64,000 nucleotides of DNA from contig NC_092520.1 of the NCBI RefSeq assembly GCF_037038585.1, forward strand, positions 195,555,604-195,619,603. Direction: 5' to 3'. The position numbers were made by a program, and so were the translations under genes. Origin of the DNA: Patagioenas fasciata (taxonomy: Eukaryota; Chordata; Aves; Columbiformes; Columbidae). This document shows, piece by piece, positions 40,001-52,000 of the stretch. Position 1 is the first letter of the stretch. Each line of letters starts with the position of its first letter. The notes under the pieces are model-generated. The model saw only the letters and a program-made list of their open reading frames with translations, ran no database searches and was not told the origin of the DNA.

Positions 40001-43000
40001 TGTACCAAAATGTTTTACTTATATTTGTGCATTTATATGGTTTTAGTGAAATACCCATTTTTCTTTAATATATATTTTAATGAAGACTAACATCACTGGT
40101 GCTGGGTAAGTGGACAAGTCAGGACTTGCTTAGTCCTTGCTTGGTAAAATGAATCTAAATAGTGTTACATAGTTGATGTTGTGCTGTGTACAGTTGGTTT
40201 TTTAGGGGTTGAAATTATTTAACAGTTCTCATCATTTCTCAGCTCTTCAGCTGTGGTTTTAATACAGCACTTCATCTTACATTTGAATATGCTTAGTTTT
40301 GCATCAAGCAAATCCAAATTTTTAGTTGCTGTAGAATCATTTTATATAAGTTTTGCTACTTTATTTTTGTTTCAGCAGAACTGCAAGATGTGATTACAGT
40401 CTGAAATGCGTAATTCTGTGATGGCATTTTGTACGTTCATGGAGCATGATGCTCCTTGGACTACATTGAGTTTTGTTTCTCTGTCATTTTTTCCAAACCT
40501 TGCTGTTTTTTCTTCATTTACCTTTTCCTACTTCCATTAATTTGGTACGGGAAACAAGATTCTAACTTGCTTGATGTAGGTAGTCAGTGAACATTTTAAT
40601 TGCAGTTTAAGAGCAAACTGCTACTGTTGAGAGGAACTTGAAACTTTCCCTGATAAATACAATTTTCAGGGCAGTGAGAAACCTGTGAAAAAGTATCAAG
40701 CTGATCATCTTTGTCTTTTGCTTTGTGTTTTTTTTTTTTCCATCTTTCTTCACAGTTGTTGCTCTTTTGAAGAAACTTAAAGAGTGGAAGAGAAAATCAT
40801 CCACTAATAAAAGCTTTTAGTTTGATTGGTATTTCTTTTTGAGCGGTGTTGTTCTAAATCAAGGGTGTTGGTGACAAGGCAGTTTGTGTATGTTCAGGAC
40901 CTGACCCAATAAAGTTTCACTCCATGACTGCAGAGAAAGCTCATTTGATCTAACAAAAGCATGAGCTTTTGGCATATATAAGTGGCTCATAGAGGTTTGT
41001 TGCAAGCTTACTCAGCCTACTAATCCGTAAAAGCAGGATTAGTTACTTTTCCTATGGATTTTCTTTATTTGACCTTCTTAGTAATCTCTTTTCAACCAAT
41101 AAAATGCACATTCCTTAAAGCAAATGGGGTTCTTCTTTCATCTCAGTTACTCTAGTAGCTACAGGAGATTGGCTGTTTCTTGATTCATGGGGAAAAAGAG
41201 TTTGTAGTCATCTAAAAAGACCCAAATTTCCAGTTATAGCATATAAATGTAGTATATCTGTTTATTCTTTGCACATCAGTGATTCCATAAAGTACTTTAC
41301 ATTTTATTGCCTTTATTTTTCTGACAAGTTACAAGGTCACTTGGGAACTGCTGCGTCTGTGACTAGATATGAGCGTGTTTTGTTTGGAATAAGCATTGAG
41401 GTCCTCCTTTCTTAAAATAGTGCCTATTTCTTATAATTTCTGAAAAGTGGTCTGTATAACCTTGAATCTCATGGGTTGTGTAAGCTCATGTCATTCAGGG
41501 CTTGATACTCAGGAAAATTACTCCTGCTGAATAGCATGCGTGTTCTTTGTTTTTTGTACTTCCACAAGCAAGAGAGAAATATGTTTGAGAAGCTCTAAAT
41601 TCTTTAGCACTTTAGTATTCCTGATTTGTCATTTTTTTTCCCCTGCTAGTAAACATTCTACAGATTATTGAAAAAACTCTGCTTACTTTAATCTTAAAAA
41701 CCTATGTTATTGAATTAAATGAATCATAAACTCGTAGGTTATGTTTTAACTGGCATAAAACTGAACTACCACTGCAGAGAGCTGTCTCCATCGCTATAGT
41801 TGCATGTTTCTGTTACATCCCTTGTTTCTCAGCATCAGCAATCAAGGAATCACATGGTTGCTGTGTCCAGTGTGTTAAACCTTGACCATATATTTCTTGG
41901 TACTGATACAATGACAATGAGAATAAACCATTGCAAGGGACTGAGAGCACCAAAATGTCCATTTCAGTGGCAGCACAGTGAAACTCATGGAAGCATTAAA
42001 ATGTGAAGCTACTCCATAACTTCTTGGGTTTCTTTGTCCTGGATATACATATACTTACAGAACCAGTATACATAGAGATATGTAGCCAAGTCATATTTGG
42101 CATACATATGGTTAAACATTTTATACATACTCTTACAAGAATAAACAGGCGTTTACTTCCACTTTCTCAGTCAACTGGGAACCTGAACTGGGCTCTGGTT
42201 CTGGTAGCAATAATTACTTGATGTGTCTTTAAATTTAAAATTTTATCTGTGATCTAACTTGTTTCTGCTGATAGCTGATTTATATTAGCTAGATGCCTGA
42301 ATGATAACTTGAGTAATGTGTCTCTGGCTTGTGGCAGGATGAAAACAAAAACGATTCTTACACCTCACTTGAAAAATAGGTTTGACAGGATATCTAAGAA
42401 TAAAAAATACATTATTTGCAGAGACCTAAGAGATCTTTTTATCTTTGCACAATGCTTTTTCATCTTTTCATTTCAGGTGCTACGTGAAGTGTGCTGTGAT
42501 AGTTTGTAGGGGATTTTAAGCTTTCTCATCAAGAATACTTTGTTTTGACAGGTCTTCCAGCGTAGTCTAGGACTGAAGTAGTTCTTAATCTCCTGCTGTT
42601 TGTACTGACTTGCTGAGAATGAGAACAAGATTAATCAATAGCATGTAGCCTGGTGCTTGAACACGCAAACAATGTTTCCTTTATAATTTTCTTCTTGTCT
42701 ATGAAATCAAAGGCAAATATAGGAGTTACATAACAGGCATTCTTAAATTAATGTCCTACACTGCCAACTAAATGAAAGAGAATGCTTATTTGTAAATCTT
42801 TCAAACCATTGAATAAATCCTCCTTTTTCTCCTAAAAATCTAAAATTGTGTTAATAGCCTAAATGAAATGTCTCCTGGGCATGGAGGGGGAAATCCCTTA
42901 AATCACTCTGTAGAAATGCCTTGAGGTACAACTGGGTCATACAAAGTAACTTGCAGAGCTCAAGTTCCTTAGTTGTCAGCCTTCTTTGCGAAGGTTTCGT

Positions 43001-46000
43001 AGTGAACAGACTGGAAAAAATAGAGTTTAGAAAAGGGAGTTCTGCTGTAATTGTCTCATCATCTAACGCTCTATGGAGAGGCAGGTGAAGTTACATAAGC
43101 TTATTTGATTATGTGTGAGTGAACAAACTCATGACTTCTAAGACTCTTGATAATAGGATGGCTGGGATGGGCAGCTCTTTTTTGCATTGTGAGAAACATG
43201 CTAGTCATATGCCATAAGTAAAAACTTTACTTTCTTGTAAGGAAGTAAGTGTTCAGAGTTGAATTCATGTTAAACTTCTGTTCTCTTTGCAGTCTACAGC
43301 TCGCAGTAGTTGGTTGCAGACTAGTACCATTGTCTTTAGCCAGTTCACTTCTGTTGATGGTCTTGAGACTCTGTTGGAGTCTTTCTTTTTTAGTTCTGAT
43401 TTCCCCCGTTCTCTTGGGAAAGTCTGTAGAATGCTATCTTAAACCTCTTGATTTGTCTCTTTAGCCAATTATAGAAATGGCTTAATAATAATTACGCTGT
43501 TTGTGAATTAGCAAACCCAGAGCAAGATTGGTAGCAGCCCATCAAATCAGTAGCTTGTATATAAAAGCCTTATAAGTATTCATTACAATTATGAAATAAA
43601 AATACAGTATTATTGGACATACATAAACTTGTGCAAGGGAAGCACAGTCAAAGCAGTAACACGCATATTATGATTGTTGTTCACCAAAACCAGGCATGAT
43701 CATGTCAGTCTGAATTTACCAAAATGGAAAGACTTTCAGGAAGAGCTAGAGAGCATCAGAAGGGAATCCCTACCCCTCTTTACTTCCAGTGTTGGAAAGG
43801 GATTTTCGGGATGTATAGGCTTAGAGTTGTAACACTGTATTTGAATGGGTCTTGTGTTGAGTTGGTAAATCTTCCTGGTTTCTAACTTTTTTTTTCCCTT
43901 TTTTTTTTTTTTTCTACTCAACTTCTGCAGCCTGTCTTAATAGCTGGAAACGTTACATACAAAGACTGATTTGATATTCCATTTGGCATTTCCCATGTTA
44001 TAATCTTCATGGGTTTTTATGTCACCTAAATTTCCATGCTGTCTTTAAAATATGGACTACAGGAATCTCCTATTTATAATGCTGTGTTTTGAAATTGAAT
44101 GTTTTCTTAATGTTCATGTTCTTTCCTTTTTGTCACATCAAAATACTGAAGTACAGAACAATAACAATACAATGTGCGAATACAAAAAGGTGTTTATGAA
44201 AATGGTGTAGTTTCCAGTTTGATGCAGTTTATTTTTGTGTTATGCTGTAGGTCTGTCAAATGGTTTTGGAGATGAAAGTAAAGATAGAACATTAGATGAT
44301 ACGCCAGGAAGAAAAGTTGAACCTCGTCGCCGCTGTGCATCAGAATCTAGCATTTCATCTAGTAACAGTCTTTTGTGTAACTCAAGGTAAAACTGTAAAT
44401 CTGAAATGTAAATTTGAGACTGAATAGATCAGTTTTCTGTACTGCCTGTGACCCATATCGGAGGATTGCATAAATTTTAGGAAAAAGAATACTTGACTAT
44501 GTTTCTCTTTTCTGTATGGATACATATACATTATTATGCATATAATATGTTGGTTTAAGTACCTTCCTAATCCTGAACACGAAAAATGGGTGTGTTTATT
44601 TTGGTGAGGGCAGGAGAAAAGCCATTTCCAAAGCAGTATCTTGTATACAGGGATGGTAAATTCAGTAGCTGTGGAACTGTAGATTAGCAGTCTGTGATTT
44701 GGACTGCTGGCTGGGTACTGCAGTGATGGTAGCACAATGGTATACAACACCAGCTTTTCACCTTCCCTTTGTGAAGTCTGTTGTTAACCACAGGGCTGTC
44801 AGAATGGTCACCTCTGCCACCATTGATAAATATCTCTCCATCACCAATGGTGCACATCTTCCAAAAGCACACTGATCTCTGGCTAGGAGGTAGCTGTCTT
44901 CAGTCCTGGGCTATGAGGATGGGGCATATAGAAGTATAGGGCAGATCTGTTGGAGGAAAAAAAATCAGCTTTCTACATGTGTTCAAGATTGGTATTAAAC
45001 TGTTTAAGGGAAGGATGTTAATACACTCTAGTCAAACAGGCTTTCAGAAACAGAGAGACTTTAATATTGCATCTCCTGTAATTGTGAAATATGGATGTTT
45101 TGATCTAGAATAATTGCTCTTCAGGTTCTGTGTTCTCTTAAAGAAAATTCCAGTGTGCAGAGAACAGATTTCTCATTTTGTGTATAGACATGACCTGTAC
45201 AGCAGTTGCAGTTGCATACTCTTTGTCTTTTGCTGATAACCAGGCATGTCTGTGTGTGTGAAAAGAATCTGGATTTTTGGCTTTTATCTTGTTGTTTGTG
45301 TTTGTTACATATAAGCTGTTAAAGCTTTCTGCTCTGATTTTACTGTGTAATGATGAATTTTAAATTATTTTTCAAAGTCTTGATTGATAGTCAAGAATGG
45401 TAATTATTAAGTCATGGTTTTAATATTAATACTTTCATAGTTTCAGCCTACCAAAATGTGGTAAAGGTAAGCCTGCACTGATACGAAGACACACACTGGA
45501 AGACCGAAGTGAATTGATATCATGCATCGAAAATGGAAACTATGCCAAAGCAGCAAGAATTGCAGCTGGTAACTATAAATAATTGTATTCTTAATTATAT
45601 TGTACAACTATAATTTTGTCATTTTTTTTGACAGATTCTAGCATTCTTATTTTTACCGCTGAAATACATTAAGCATTTTGAAAGCAGTGTTGATAGCATT
45701 GCAGAAACTACTGGTTTCTGCTTTTGACTCTTTAAAGACTTTGAAGATAAAGGAATAGGATCTGATTTTGGTTTTTTTATTAATAAGCAGTATTTAAAGT
45801 GATAAATCAACTCTGGTAATACAAGCAAAACTTGGTCTGAAGCACTATTTGTGGTTCTGTCAATATTTTTCTTCGTTGGGTTTTTTGGTTTAGGGTTTAC
45901 TCATGCTGTTCTGCATAAACATGATGACAGGTGGGTGAGACTTGAGTCGTCTTTGATTCAGGAGAAAAATGAAATTGGAAAGAAGTGGAAATTTCTAGGA

Positions 46001-49000
46001 ATGTAGAGGATAGTAAGTTACCAGATTTTAGGGAAATAACTATGTTCTGTTGATAAGTTTTCTACCTGTTCCCATATTTTAATCGCATTACAATATCTAG
46101 GTAAGTTGTCTCTTCCATAAGTAGAACTAGGTTTGTGTGGTGCAGTGCTCCCACATCCCACGCTGAAGCTGGACATTGACTTTGCAGTGTCTTGCAGGCT
46201 TTTCTTGAGTTTCTGATATTACAACTCTTCTTCCCTTCACGCTGGCTGTTCCTTATCCAGTACTCTTTCATGTCTTTCTGGTGCTTTTATCTGACTCTTT
46301 GTTTGCCCTGGTCTGTTATTTCCTTCCCATATGATCAATTTTTTTCTTTCTTGCAGCTAATCTGTTTTCAGCTACTGCTTCATCACTCTCAGGTTTACTG
46401 TATTATCTGTATGCTAACATCCTATACAGGAATTAACCTTTTCTCTTGGCTTTTCTTACTCGGTCGTGGGTAGTCTTACATATAACGCTTTCAACTTGAA
46501 GAAGTCGTGTTTTTTCAGAACTCTCCTTGATCTCCTCTTAATTCTGTCTCTGTTCTCAGATACATTCTACAGATGCCTAAAAGCAAATTACATTCTGTGC
46601 GTAACTGGACTTTTACCGTGATTTACTTTGATTAGTAAAGTCCCAGATTTTGCAAAGAAACTTAAATAAAGGGTTGTTCATTCTTGGCAAAATGTCTCAA
46701 ACAGTTCCGTTTGACAGAGCAGATATGCTTTGGAAACACAATGCTTACAGTTACGCTTTCTTTAGGTCCAAGGATTACCTTGTTTCTATTTACAAGATGC
46801 TGTGTCAGAACCTATGACGTTATATGTTGTAATACTGCAATTAATGACGGGATGCAGTTTTGCCTTGGTTAATGACTGTAGTCATTGTGATGCACGCACA
46901 CTGAAATCCGGTAGTTCAAATGTAGACAATGTTACAGGAGTGCAGCTGCAATCACAAAGCCAAGTGTGCTGTTTCCTGTAATGCTTGAGACTTGAGAGAC
47001 TGAGTTATGCTTTAGAGCCAGGTCCGCTCAGTGTACTGGACAAGTCAAGACTATTATGGAAAAATATGTTCTATATTGAAATATGAAGGTTATGTTGAGA
47101 TACAAATACAGAGGAGGAAATAAAGTTTCAGAAGTGACTCAGAATTTTGTCTGACTTTTGGGGCTTGGACTTGTAGGCTTAACTGGGCTTTCTTGATTTT
47201 TCAAAGAGAGTTATATGTATGTAAGAGCTAGTCCTCGGTATGCAAGAGCACTGGACGATCCGTACACGCGTGCTGTTAGTGGTTTTCATTAATAGCTGCT
47301 GTGTACAGAGATGTGCTGAGATTTGTAGGACTGGGTTCCTTTATAGGGTGAGGAAGTTGTGCCGAAGTAGCGATGTGGTTCTTCTGCCTGTCCCTCCTGA
47401 ACCTTGCCTGATCCTTTTGTTTGGCTATTCCTTGTTCCCTGATCCAAGATTCTTATCTAGCTCTCCTGTTCCTAGACTCTCTCATGCTTTTTGTCCCCAT
47501 CTTTGTCTAGTCAGTTGATCCACCTTCTTGTCAGATTTTTTTTTTTTTTCCCCTCTCAGTAAATCTTAGTGACGGTTGTTTTTCTAGCAGTGGCTAAATG
47601 ATGCCTTTCCCTTCATTCACATCAGACTGATGAAGCAAGAGTGACCAGGGGGCAAGTCGCAGGGGAACGTTTTGCTTCTTTTGACTCAAAATAGCTTTAC
47701 CCTCTGTGGGTTCTTAATTTGAAAAGGTAACATTGACAGAAGAGAGAACACTTTGTCCAGTCAAGAGTTACATAGTAAAAGGAAAGTCTCCATTTATCAT
47801 TTGTGCTAAAGAATGATCCATCAATGCTATGTGAAGTTGTATTTTAAGTCCCATTGCTTCTTTGACAGGATTGTTGACGTAGTTTCAAAATAAACTGGTT
47901 TTTGTAGTACCATGTTTTTATGTTTTGTTTTGAGCTTCTTCAAAGGGAAAGGATTACTGGAATTTCGCAAACACTTGCATTCTGAGAATTAAGGTGTTTT
48001 AAGATATGCTATTTCTAGAAGTGTCTAAAAACTTGTTCTTTATCTGTAGGATTGGATTAAGTTAGTGCTAGTATCATTTAAAGAGCTGTTGTGAACATTA
48101 CCTACTTTTTATCGATATGTGCATGAAAAGTTGGTTTGATACATGGATTCTAATGATTATGAGATATTGATGAGGAAACAACTGTGGAAGATTTGTCTGA
48201 GATTTCATGCTTTAACATTTTAATTTTATATTTAATTATTATTTTTTTAGAAGTTGGGCACAGCAGCATGTGGATTTCAACTGATGCTGCAACATCTGTT
48301 CTTGAGCCTCTAAAAGTGGTATGGGCCAAATGCAGTGGATATCCTTCTTATCCAGCTCTGGTAAGTACACAGCTCCCCATCAGTATGCTAGTGACACTGT
48401 TTCTGGTCTGAAAATACCAGTGTGTGAACTTAAAGTAATGAATGAATTCCCATTCAGGTTGAATAAAGGTGGCTTATTCTGTCCTCTTTACCCCATGCAT
48501 CCAGTTTTTTAAATTATTGCAATGTCAGTTGCTGAGTCAATAACCTCTGCTACCCTGCCTATCTTTTGAGATGTGTAATACCGGTTGTCGTGGTTTAACA
48601 GCAGCTGTCAACTGAGCACCACGCAGCTGCTCACTCACTCAGCCCAGTGGGGTGGGGAAGAAAATCAAAAGGGTAAAAGTGAGAAAACTCATGTGTTGAG
48701 ATAAAGACAGTTTAATAGGTAAAGCAAAAGCTGCACACGCATGCGAAGCAGAACAAGGCATTCATTCACAACTCGCCATGAGCAGGCAGGTGTTCAGCCA
48801 TCTCCAGGACAGCAGGGCTCCATCACATGTAATGGAAACTTGGTAAGACAAACACCATCACTCCAAACGTCTCCCTCTTCCTTCATCCTCAGCTGTATAT
48901 GCTGAGCATGATGTCAGATGGTATGGAATATCCCTTTGGTCATTTGGGGTCAGTGGTCCTGCCTGTGTCTCCTCCCAGCTCTTTGTGCACTCCCAGCCTA

Positions 49001-52000
49001 CTCACAGGTGGTGTGAGAAGAAAAGGCCTTGACTCTGTGTGAGCACTGCTCAACAGTAACTGAAACATTCCCATGTTATCAACAGAGTTTTCCACACAAA
49101 TCCAAAACACAGTCCCATAGTAGCTACTGTGAAGAAAATCACCTATCCAAACCAAAAGCAGCACACCCGTCTCAGTAGTCCTTGTTTTCACAGTATGTAT
49201 TTTTGTTTAAAGGATCAACTAATTAAGCATTGGTTAGACAGCATCTTAGTGTTAGAACTGTAAGATGTCTTCTGCTGCAAAATGAGTGTAAAAATACTCT
49301 GATTCTGCAGTTCATTAAAGAAACAAAAATCTTGGTAGAGTCGAAATAAATCGAATTAATGTATGCAGTTGTGAACGATGTACTGGAAACAAAAAGCTGT
49401 TGTGTCCATGTTATTTCAGGAGAAATACACACAGTTCTACTTAAATGAAAGCTTGCAGAGAAAACATTGATAAAAGTGTTTGGCTTCAGGCATTTGGGCT
49501 TATAGAAGCATTGGCTTCTGCACTATGGCTTGTTTTATATGATAGACTGGGCAATCATTATTCTTAAGATATGTGTGTTGGGGACATCAGGAAATGTGAT
49601 CATACAGAGTCAGATTAAAAACCTGTGGAGGTGAGATTCAGAACACTTGAGTGTTCTTGTGTCAAGAAGTTATGTTTGTGGCACTAAACCACTTTATATG
49701 CAGTGGCTGTTTAGTGTGTGATTCTTTTCCTAGTAACTTCATTTGTAATGCCTCCTTAAAATAAATAATGTCATTTTAAAAATTATGAACTGTCTTTTCT
49801 TCTCTTGTACAGATTATTGACCCTAAGATGCCTCGTGTTGCTGGCCATCACAACGGTGTTACTATACCGGTGCCACCTCTGGATGTACTGAAAATTGGAG
49901 AACAAATGCAGACCAAATCAGATGAGAAACTATTCTTAGTACTATTTTTCGACAATAAAAGAAGTTGGTATGTTATTGAAATGTACTGTTTGATGCAATG
50001 ACTTAAAATTTTGAAAATCTGTACCTTTAGTCTAAGAGAAAATGGAAACATTATTTTTTTGTATATATTTCATATGGAAGTATCAACTGTAACGTTTAAT
50101 ATTTGAATCTATTCTTGGATTAAGGTATATCATCACTGAAATATACCTTTCTTTGGTTCATTTGGAAGAAAATAATATGTCATTAAGTAGTTTTTTGGTT
50201 TGATTTACAAGCTGGTTTCATTTATTGATCTAATAAATTGCCTCTTCGGCTAAACAGATTTTTTTTTTTTTAGATAATAACCTGTATAATTTATCTGTAT
50301 CAACCTTGCCTTCTAAATGACAACACCCAACACCTTTTTTTTTCCCCCCATACTCCTCAAGTGCATTTTCTTTCAATTTTTAACCTCTCTAGTTAAATAC
50401 TTCATTAACACCCTCATTTGAAGTTCTTAGCCCTTTCTAAATTTTTTTTGTGAAACCTTCCTTTTCCCATTTCTTTCAGTATTGGCAATATGCTGTGTGG
50501 AGCCTGAAGGGATAATCACATACTAAAACAGTATTTTCTCCTTTCACTATCACTTTGCGTGTGTGTGTATTATTGTTTTGTTGGGGCATTTTTTTGCTGC
50601 ATACAGAAGTTTTACATCTTTTTCTTCCCTTCATCAAATTCTGTATTTTCCTGTGTTCTTCTCAGTCCCTCTCCAGGTTTCCACACAGGTCAAGCTACCT
50701 TTAAATCTTTTTATATTTCGTTTTTATTCCTGAATTTTCTTCACTTTCAGATATCATTTTCCTCTTTAGCTTATGATATGTGGTGTCCAGAAATGCTGCC
50801 ATTCTTGACTCTTTCTGTCCCAGTACACTATCACCTAAATAATTTCTTGCCTGAGACTTAGAACTGGTGTTTGCTTTTCTGTCACCATAGATCTTTTGGC
50901 ATGATCACGATTCTTTGGCTTGCTCTCTCTGTTCTGCAGTTCTTTTCTTAATTAATTGGTACTACTTCATTATCATCTTTGTTCAGTTGCACAGGATTCC
51001 ATGATATCGTGTGTTATTCTGCCTTTGTTCGTGGAGAACATCCAAATTTAAATGTATTCAGTATTCTGTTTTTCCTTTTCTCTCTTATTGGTATCACAAG
51101 TATAATGCATGCTCTCCGTAGCCACTTTCTTAATAATTACCATGATTGCTGCTTGATCTTTCTTGGGAGTCTTCTGTAGCTTAAACCTTCTGGATTTGTA
51201 ATCATATGCAGGTGGCCCTAAATCTTGCAAATACTACGCAAAGTTGTCTGTAACAGATACTCTGCGTAGATGGACAGGAAAAACTAAATACTTGTCCACC
51301 CCTCTCCCCTTCTAACCTCCACCCCACCGCCCACCTTTTTTCAGTGATGGCTCTTTTATCCTGATTATTTTGGCACCCACCATTCTAACTGACTTTTGCC
51401 TCTTACTCCTGAATCTATGTCTATGATTTTCATTCACTTGCAGGGTGTATTTAATCCTCAGTCTGTGATACCAGCAACTACCATTTCAAACAGCCATATT
51501 TGTTTCTTCTCCGTAGCCACTTGCATCTTGGCAATCTTTCTGTTAAAAATATCCTCTTAAAACTTCCCTCTGATTTGTATTAAAACTGATAATACTTAGA
51601 CTGCTGCTTCTTGTGGTGATGTTGCTGTTCTTTACTGTTCTTTCTATATCCTTGTACTGACTCTTTAAATTTTTTTGGTTTCTATGTATGTGCTTAGTAC
51701 AATAGGGTTGTAATTTAGAGTGCTTTAATAAAAACCAGTATTTCAAGAGGCAGTTTTATTCAGTTGAAAACTAAAATCTTTTAAGAAATTGGTTTTTATA
51801 TCAGACTTTTCTGTCTGATTTGCAGTTGGTTTGGCTCCAAACGGTCTTCCAAACTGAAGCATGGCTTCTGCTGTTTGTAGGGTTGCGACTTCAGTAGGTA
51901 TTAGTTAGTTTACCTAAATTTTGTTCTCCTTAACATTTGTAACTTAAGCAAACAGGATTAAGATAAACATTTATGGAAATGAAGTAAATGTAGGTTACAC

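Larger units (their letters stand above)
29144..44250 (+). other. BRD1: BRD1 15.1-kb intron
   Basis: This is the largest complete intron here, with donor gtaaat and acceptor ttatgctgtag. It is AT-rich and nearly free of recognisable transposons apart from the hAT-like relic 31658-31764. It holds simple-sequence tracts: GT-rich 30121-30300, AT 30505-30585, A21 30868-30888, polypyrimidine 36522-36585, T18 and A16 at 36722-36784. A possible 33-bp cassette exon (34961-34993) and a 31-codon frame (33872-33967) are discussed as findings. No other gene was recognised. Confidence 0.85.

Noticed and set aside
44382..44750. 122-codon minus-strand frame after the exon at 44251
   Set aside because: It overlaps the exon end and intron, has no domain features, and its composition resembles translated AT-rich noncoding DNA.
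48940..49191. Minus-strand 83-codon frame
   Set aside because: It lies almost wholly within the solo LTR and has no protein family features.
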